A stretch of DNA of 64,000 bases from Nonomuraea guangzhouensis. GTDB lineage: Bacteria; Actinomycetota; Actinomycetes; Streptosporangiales; Streptosporangiaceae. Under the pieces are notes generated by a model, which had not been told where the DNA came from, did no database searches, and worked only from the letters and a program-made list of their open reading frames with translations. The stretch spans positions 1 through 64,000 of the forward strand of contig NZ_JAHKRM010000037.1 in NCBI RefSeq assembly GCF_019396345.1, written 5' to 3'. Of this stretch, positions 59,004 through 64,000 are shown piece by piece (the first letter of the stretch is position 1; each line of letters starts with the position of its first letter). Made by a program: the position numbers and the translations under genes.

Positions 59004-59260
59004 AGATCCTTTTCGACGAACTTGCCTGGGAGGACTACTGCTTCTGGCAGCGCGAAGATCGACGCATTCTCAAAAGGATCAACCAGCTGATCGCCGACAT
59101 AGCCCGTAACGAGAACGAAGGCATCGGCAAACCAGAGCCGCTGAAGTACGAATGGTCCGGCTATTGGTCCCGGCGCATCACCTCAGAGCACCGGCTCGTC
59201 TACCGCGTCAACGACGACACCATCATGGTCGCCGCCTGTCGATACCACTACGAGAAGTAG
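59000..59260 (+). CDS. yoeB: Toxin YoeB (ribosome-dependent mRNA interferase)
   Basis: The 86-residue protein has Glu46, Lys49, Arg59, Arg65 and His83 at the positions of the Escherichia coli YoeB active site, and ends RYHYEK. YoeB cleaves mRNA in the ribosomal A site. The GTG overlaps the antitoxin stop. Intact by length and catalytic residues. The pair lies between the 62-bp direct repeats. Confidence 0.95.
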   Translation: MKILFDELAWEDYCFWQREDRRILKRINQLIADIARNENEGIGKPEPLKYEWSGYWSRRITSEHRLVYRVNDDTIMVAACRYHYEK

Positions 59261-59268
59261 CACCCGCT

Positions 59269-59330
59269 AGATCTACGAGGGCACCAACCAGATCCAGCGC
59301 ATGGTGATGGCCCGGCAGCTGCTCAAGTAG
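59269..59330 (+). repeat. 62-bp direct repeat, copy 2 (orphan acyl-CoA dehydrogenase 3' end)
   Basis: This orphan copy of the dehydrogenase 3' end includes the stop but has no gene 5' to it. It starts eight bases after the yoeB stop and marks the right edge of the islet. Confidence 0.95.
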
Positions 59331-59360
59331 GCCGCCGGGCGGTGTCTCACACCATCCTGA

Positions 59361-60551
59361 TCACGAACTCCGGGAGACCGCGGCGAGGAAACCGCCGACG
59401 AACGCGTCGCCCAGCCCGATGGTCGTGGGCGCGGCGACGTCGAGGTCGAAGCCGGGCAGGCAACGGACAACCCCGCCCATGTGGCCTTCCAGAGCTGCGG
59501 CGAACTCCACCGCCTCCGTTCGCCTCGGCCGGTTCCGCATGCGTTCGTAGTCGTGGTCCGTGTAGCCATCGCCGTGGCAGTAGCGGGTGCTGGCGATCAG
59601 GATGCCCTCGTTCAGGGGGTCCGCGTACTCGCCGGCTCTCTCGCCGAAGGCCGCCGACCAGTACTTGGTATGCACGACCAGGGTCTTCACGGGGATGAGA
59701 GCCCGCAGCGATGCGAGGGCGCGGGCCACCTCCGTCACGGAGAGCAGGTTGACGGCGTCGCCCAGGTGCGACTGCAGCTCGTCTTCGTTCAGTCCGTAAA
59801 CGTCGATGACTTCCAGAAGCGCGTCGTGGACCCGCTGACTGAGGCCCGGCTCGTGGAATCCGGCATCCTCGTAATAGACGATCGCCTCGGCCGGCAGTTG
59901 CCGCATGTGGCTTCTCAGCGTGGACAGGCGCAGGTCCAGGGTTCGCTGGTCGCGTACCGCGTTGAATCCCGAGATCAGAAAGACCCGTGCGTCGTGCAGC
60001 AATGAGCCGAGTTCGTCGCTCAGCAGCATCGACTCGTTCGCCGGGTCGTTGACGTAGATCAATCTGTTCGGGAATGGCGCGCGGATGTCGATGTCACCTG
60101 CTCGAACCCGCATGTCCTGGTCGTACTGCACGATCAGGTGCGGATAGAGGGTGTCCTGGTCGCCACTGCAGATGTAGTCGCAGCTTGCCGGCAGCAGGCG
60201 GCGGACGATGTCGTTGAGGCTGACCAGGTGCAGGGTGGAGGGTACGCCGAGCCGGCTCATCTCCATGGCCGCTCGAACGGAGGTTCCGCCCAGAGTTGTT
60301 CGGGTGGGGAACCGCCCTGCGAATGCGCTCAGGCATTCGGAGGAGGCGACGAAATGCTCGCCTCCTCCCCCCTTTCTGAGGTAGGTGAGAATGGAGATGA
60401 CCAGCTCGCGCTCATCGGTAACAGTGACCGATGAAGTCAGCTCGGCCTCGTGGATCTGATACTCGCCGACAAGCTGCTCCAAGATCGACGAGGAGAGCTT
60501 GAGCTCGTAGTCGACGCATCCCCCCAAGCCCAGGACTACAGGACTGGTCAT
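59361..60551 (-). CDS. ADP-dependent phosphofructokinase/glucokinase-type sugar kinase
   Basis: The 396 residues look like the ADP-dependent branch of the ribokinase superfamily: early GGTSVRAAMEMSRLG, NDPANESMLLSD, YGLNEDELQSHLG and the catalytic GLGDAFVGG near the C-terminus. Such enzymes phosphorylate glucose or fructose 6-phosphate with ADP and are best known from archaea. The ATG follows the aldolase stop by one base, so it likely makes the bisphosphate substrate of that enzyme. The phosphoryl donor and sugar are inferred, not proven. Confidence 0.75.
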   Translation of the reverse strand: MTSPVVLGLGGCVDYELKLSSSILEQLVGEYQIHEAELTSSVTVTDERELVISILTYLRKGGGGEHFVASSECLSAFAGRFPTRTTLGGTSVRAAMEMSRLGVPSTLHLVSLNDIVRRLLPASCDYICSGDQDTLYPHLIVQYDQDMRVRAGDIDIRAPFPNRLIYVNDPANESMLLSDELGSLLHDARVFLISGFNAVRDQRTLDLRLSTLRSHMRQLPAEAIVYYEDAGFHEPGLSQRVHDALLEVIDVYGLNEDELQSHLGDAVNLLSVTEVARALASLRALIPVKTLVVHTKYWSAAFGERAGEYADPLNEGILIASTRYCHGDGYTDHDYERMRNRPRRTEAVEFAAALEGHMGGVVRCLPGFDLDVAAPTTIGLGDAFVGGFLAAVSRSS

Positions 60552-60552
60552 G

Positions 60553-61413
60553 TCAGTAGAGAGATGCCTTGCCGGTCGCTTCGAAGAGGTCGATCTTCTG
60601 CGCGGCCACCACCTTCATCGCATCGATGCACGGCGGCTGGATGGAGTTGGGCTCACGCAGGCTCTCGTCGGCCAGGACTTCGCGCATCTTCGTGTGGTAG
60701 GCGAGCTTGATGTCGCTGGAGATGTTGATCTTGTTGATGCCGAGCTTGACCGACTCCGCGATCTCGTCGTCCGGGTTGCCCGAGCCGCCGTGGAGCACGA
60801 GGGGGATCTTGACCCGATCCTTGATCTCCTTCAGCAGGTCGAGCTTGAGCTCCGGCTTCAGGTGCTTCGGGTAGATGCCGTGATAGGTGCCGATGGCCAC
60901 GGCGAGGCTGTCCACCCCCGTTGACTTCACGAAGGTCACGGCGTCGGCCGGGTCGGTGTAGATGATCGCGTCGCTGCCGTCTTCGGCCTCGTTGTCGGTC
61001 TTGCCGATCGTCCCCAGCTCCGCCTCGACCGACAGGCCGACCGCGTGCGCGGTCTCGGTGACCTTCTTGGAGAGCGCGATGTTGTCCTCGAAGGACTTCA
61101 TCGAGGCGTCGATCATCACCGAGGTGAAGCCGGTCTTGATCGCGGTCAGCATCTCCTCGTAGGTCGCGCCGTGGTCCCAGTGAATCGCGATCGGCACGGA
61201 CGAGCGGTGGGCCCGCTGGTGCATCGCGACGATCACGTCCGGTCCGAGGTGCCGTACCTCGTCGGGGTGGATCCCGATGATGAGCGGCGCGTTCTTCTCT
61301 TCGCTGATGTCCACGATGCCGTTGAACATGGCGTAGTCGCTGATGTTGAAGGCGGGCACGGCGAAGTATTTTTCGTTCGCCACGGCCAGGAGCACCTTGC
61401 CGGTCGTCAGCAT
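60553..61413 (-). CDS. Class II ketose-bisphosphate aldolase
   Basis: The 286-residue zinc enzyme has AVPAFNISDY, the catalytic Asp and zinc His in IAIHWDHGATYEEML (about 81), VAIGTYHGIYP (His about 176) and LVLHGGSGNPDDE with a third His, and the phosphate site INISSDIKLAY. It resembles fructose- and tagatose-bisphosphate aldolases (Fba/GatY/KbaY). AAGGAG lies ten bases before the ATG. Its place between sugar permeases and a sugar kinase indicates catabolism of an imported sugar. Confidence 0.92.
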   Translation of the reverse strand: MLTTGKVLLAVANEKYFAVPAFNISDYAMFNGIVDISEEKNAPLIIGIHPDEVRHLGPDVIVAMHQRAHRSSVPIAIHWDHGATYEEMLTAIKTGFTSVMIDASMKSFEDNIALSKKVTETAHAVGLSVEAELGTIGKTDNEAEDGSDAIIYTDPADAVTFVKSTGVDSLAVAIGTYHGIYPKHLKPELKLDLLKEIKDRVKIPLVLHGGSGNPDDEIAESVKLGINKINISSDIKLAYHTKMREVLADESLREPNSIQPPCIDAMKVVAAQKIDLFEATGKASLY

Positions 61414-61445
61414 TACTTTATTTCTCCTTCTGATCAGTAAATGTG

Positions 61446-62288
61446 TCAGGCCTTGACCGCACCGGAGGTGAGGCCGCCGATGAATCGCCGCTGGAAGAGG
61501 AGGAACAACACGAGCACCGGGATGGACCCCAGGATGCTCATGGCCATCATCTGGTTCCACTCGTAGGAATGCTGGCCCATCAGGAGCTGGATGCCGATGG
61601 GCACGGTGCGCATGTCATCGGTACGGGTGAGGGTCAGCGCGAACAGGTATTCGTTCCACGAGATCATGAAAGTGTAGACGCCGACGGCGACCAGCCCAGG
61701 AACCGAAATGGGCACCAGAATACGCCAGAGAGCCGTCCAGCTCGACGCCCCGTCCACCTTGACGGACTCATCCAATTCCCGGGGCAGGGTATTGAAGTAT
61801 GCGGTCATCATGATGATCGCATAGGGCAAGGTGAACACCATGTGCGTGAGAATCAACCCCGCATAAGTATTATACAGGCCCAATCCCACCACGAGACCGA
61901 AGTACGGAATGACGAGTGTGATGGGCGGCACAGCCTGAACGGTGACGATCACCGCATTGATGGATCGCTTCAACGGGAAGTTGTAGCGACTGAATCCATA
62001 CGCCGCGAGGATCGCCACGAACAATGTCAGTACGGTCACCGACAGCGCGACGATGTAACTGTTGATGAAAAACCTCAACTGGGCCTCGTCGCCCAGGATC
62101 TTCGCGTAGGCGTCGAACGAGAAGCTGTCGGTGACCAGTCGCGGCGGAACCTGGAAGACCTCTCCATTGGTCTTGAACGACGTCGACAGCATCCACAGGA
62201 CCGGCAGGCCGGCGAAGGCCGCGCCGGCGCACAAGCCTGCGAGCACGGCGATCTTCGCGTAGAGGCGCCGCCTTTTGCGGGTGAGCAC
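61446..62288 (-). CDS. Carbohydrate ABC transporter permease (MalG-type)
   Basis: From GTG 62288 the 280-residue protein has six membrane helices and the EAA loop ELDESVKVDGASSWTALWRI for ATPase contact. Codon use is less GC-biased than in the rest of the window. It starts six bases after the stop of the MalF-type permease and is 32 bases from the aldolase. No ATPase gene is in the visible part of the operon. Confidence 0.92.
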   Translation of the reverse strand: MLTRKRRRLYAKIAVLAGLCAGAAFAGLPVLWMLSTSFKTNGEVFQVPPRLVTDSFSFDAYAKILGDEAQLRFFINSYIVALSVTVLTLFVAILAAYGFSRYNFPLKRSINAVIVTVQAVPPITLVIPYFGLVVGLGLYNTYAGLILTHMVFTLPYAIIMMTAYFNTLPRELDESVKVDGASSWTALWRILVPISVPGLVAVGVYTFMISWNEYLFALTLTRTDDMRTVPIGIQLLMGQHSYEWNQMMAMSILGSIPVLVLFLLFQRRFIGGLTSGAVKA

Positions 62289-62294
62289 GGGTGA

Positions 62295-63257
62295 TCACCT
62301 CTCCTTTTGCAGGCGAACGTAGAAGAAGGCCAGAATCATCGTGAGCAGCAGGACTATGACAGCGGCGGCGGACGCGGTGGCGAACTCGTAACTGCTGAAG
62401 GCTTGCTTGTAGGTGTACGTGCTGAGCATCTCGGTGACATTCAGCGGGCCACCACCGGTGGTCATCCAGATGAGCGCGAACTGCTGGGACGTCCAGATGA
62501 GATCGAGCACGGCCATGCTGAGAAGCACCGGTTTCAGCTGGGGAATCGTCACATTGCGAAACTGGCGGAAAGCGGTTGCGCCGTCCACGGAGGCCGCCTC
62601 GTACAGAACGGGGGAGATTCCCTGCAACGCGGCCAGGATGCTGATCATGAAGAACGGGAAGCCGGCCCAGATGTTGATGAATGTCAACGCCCAGAGCGCC
62701 TTGTTCGGGTCGGAGAGCCAGCTCACTTCCCCGCGTATCACGCCGATCGTGGTCAGGACGTAATTGACCACCCCGGACGGGTCCAGCATGAGCCGCCAGA
62801 TGACCGCGATCACGGCGACCGTGAACAGCCAGGGCAGAATGTAGACAATGCGGAAGATGGCTTTCGTCACTCCGCCCAGCAACGGCGTGTTGAGCATCGT
62901 CGCGAAGGCCAGTCCGAGGCCGAGATGAGCGAGAGTGCTCAGGGTGATGAAGATGAACGTGTTCTTCAGGGCTGCCAGGAAGTCGGGATCGGTGAGCACC
63001 GTGGTGTAGTTGGCGAGGCCGGCGAAGACCGGATTCTGCTCGACGATCACATTGTCCTTGAACGAATAACTGACCACCATCGCGATGGGGATGATCATCA
63101 GCACAAAGATCAATATCAGCGTCGGCGAGAGATAGCCGTACGGGACGACCCGCTGTACGGGGAAAGGCCGCGTCCTTCTCCTTCGGTCCGCAGCGGATTT
63201 CGATGCCGATTCTGCGGTTTCCGGAGCGGCCGCGGGATCGAGTTTCGCGGTTTTCAT
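62295..63257 (-). CDS. Carbohydrate ABC transporter permease (MalF-type)
   Basis: ATG 63257 has AAGGAGA upstream. The 320 residues have an Arg/Pro-rich cytosolic leader, six or seven membrane helices and the EAA loop YEAASVDGATAFRQFRNVTI. It pairs with the MalG-type permease. Substrate not deducible. Confidence 0.92.
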   Translation of the reverse strand: MKTAKLDPAAAPETAESASKSAADRRRRTRPFPVQRVVPYGYLSPTLILIFVLMIIPIAMVVSYSFKDNVIVEQNPVFAGLANYTTVLTDPDFLAALKNTFIFITLSTLAHLGLGLAFATMLNTPLLGGVTKAIFRIVYILPWLFTVAVIAVIWRLMLDPSGVVNYVLTTIGVIRGEVSWLSDPNKALWALTFINIWAGFPFFMISILAALQGISPVLYEAASVDGATAFRQFRNVTIPQLKPVLLSMAVLDLIWTSQQFALIWMTTGGGPLNVTEMLSTYTYKQAFSSYEFATASAAAVIVLLLTMILAFFYVRLQKER

Positions 63258-63275
63258 CGATGTCTCCTTGGTTCG

Positions 63276-63303
63276 GGGCCGCGCCGCACGGTCGGCGCGG
63301 CCC
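63276..63303 (-). terminator. Intercistronic hairpin between binding-protein and permease genes
   Basis: A perfect 11-bp stem GGGCCGCGCCG / CGGCGCGGCCC with a six-base loop lies between the stop of the binding-protein gene and the start of the permease. Such stems often protect the upstream message and lower permease expression. Confidence 0.65.
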
Positions 63304-63318
63304 GCGAAGGACGGCAGG

Positions 63319-64000
63319 TCAGAGCACCGGCATCCAGGCCTGTTGTGCCTTGTTGAGGGCGTCGTCGACGCTCTGCTTGCCGGTGAGCGCGAGCTGCAAC
63401 TGCTCATCGAAGCTGCGCATCAGATCTTCGGACTTCGGCAACCCCACGAACTGGTTGGCGGGATATCCCGCCTTGTAGATGTCGAAGGCCGTCTTGAACA
63501 ACGGGTCACTCTTGCTGAAGTCCGGCTCGGCCGTCTTGTTGCCGGGGAAGCCGTTCGCCAGCGTGCTCAGCTCAGAGTTCGCCTTCTTGTCCATCAAGAA
63601 CTGGACCAGCTTGAACGCCTCGGCCTTGTGCTCCGAGGACTCGGCGACGCCGATGCCCCAGGACGCGTACGGGATGCCGCGCTTGCCGGTGTAGCCGTCC
63701 TCGGCCGGGATCGGCACCACCGAGAAGTCCAGCTTCGGATCGTTCTTCTTGATCAGCGTGATGTGGGCCAAGGAGTCGATCATCATGCCGACCTGACCGG
63801 TGGAGAACTTCTCGACCTTGTCCTGCTCTTTCATGGTGAGATATCCGGGCGCGATGACGCCCGCGTCGTTCAGGCTCTTGACGAAGTTGACGGTGCTCTT
63901 GACGCCAGGGCCGGTCAGGTCGGGCTTCCCGTCCTGGGTGAGCATGCTGCCGCCCGATGCCCACAGCCAGGACATCACGTCATTCTGGACGCCGTTGGGA
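63319..64000 (-). CDS. Sugar-binding lipoprotein of ABC transporter, C-terminal part (5' end outside window)
   Basis: The frame is open to the right edge, giving the last 227 residues of an extracellular solute-binding protein: WLWASGGSMLT, FSTGQVGMMIDSLAH, GIPYASWGIGVAESSEHKAEAFKLVQFLMD and a C-terminal SVDDALNKAQQAWMPVL, all family-1 sugar-binding features. The N-terminus with its signal peptide is missing. It is the first visible gene of the leftward sugar operon. Confidence 0.9.
   Translation of the reverse strand, partial: PNGVQNDVMSWLWASGGSMLTQDGKPDLTGPGVKSTVNFVKSLNDAGVIAPGYLTMKEQDKVEKFSTGQVGMMIDSLAHITLIKKNDPKLDFSVVPIPAEDGYTGKRGIPYASWGIGVAESSEHKAEAFKLVQFLMDKKANSELSTLANGFPGNKTAEPDFSKSDPLFKTAFDIYKAGYPANQFVGLPKSEDLMRSFDEQLQLALTGKQSVDDALNKAQQAWMPVL

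Overview
The window comes from a high-GC actinomycete. Most genes use almost only G/C at codon third positions, GTG/TTG starts and ATGA/GTGA overlaps are frequent, and the gene set includes a mycothiol-dependent formaldehyde dehydrogenase, acyl-CoA carboxylase beta/epsilon subunits and a type VII (ESX) secretion locus. I infer a Streptosporangiales-type organism, possibly Nonomuraea-like; no rRNA or other typing marker is present.

1-17,627 is an ESX-type secretion locus. It holds a tandem WXG100 pair, two paralogous cassettes of a small helical protein followed by a long protein with a helical WXG-like head, a repeat-rich disordered linker and a shared Met/Pro-Gly-Ala tail ending in an acidic Asp-Val-Trp-Gly motif, a WXG/transmembrane/LysM protein, EccB, and a 1946-residue EccC ATPase with FHA, three ATPase modules and three low-complexity insertions. 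EccD, EccE and a mycosin are not in the window. Non-coding DNA here is unusually structured: 20-bp iterons after eccB, a 37-bp tandem hairpin array and a decayed MFS fragment after eccC.

18,105-28,464 is a compact Tad/Flp pilus operon (SAF/CpaB-like, CpaE-like, a coupled 55-residue repeat peptide, TadA, TadB, TadC, Flp pilin, three TadE/G-like pseudopilins, a LysM-BTAD membrane protein, a lipoprotein and a secreted protein), nearly every gene translationally coupled to the next.

28,473-58,477 is mainly core and accessory metabolism: MarR/MFS efflux pair, alkylation repair (Ada-AlkA fusion plus Ogt), NYN RNase-like protein, AccD/AccE, an ABC exporter, PEP carboxylase, epoxide hydrolase, FdhD with an FdhF/YdeP oxidoreductase, BirA, a PH-domain membrane protein with an adenylate cyclase, mycothiol-linked formaldehyde detoxification, iron storage (Bfd/Bfr behind two IdeR-type boxes), a two-component system, GtrA, PurK/PurE, an ECF41-type sigma factor, UDP-glucose dehydrogenase and an acyl-CoA dehydrogenase.

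58,416-64,000 starts with a YefM-YoeB toxin-antitoxin islet flanked by 62-bp near-identical copies of the acyl-CoA dehydrogenase 3' end, which is the clearest sign of DNA acquisition in the window. It is followed by a leftward sugar operon: binding protein (partial at the edge), two permeases, a class II ketose-bisphosphate aldolase and an ADP-dependent-type sugar kinase.
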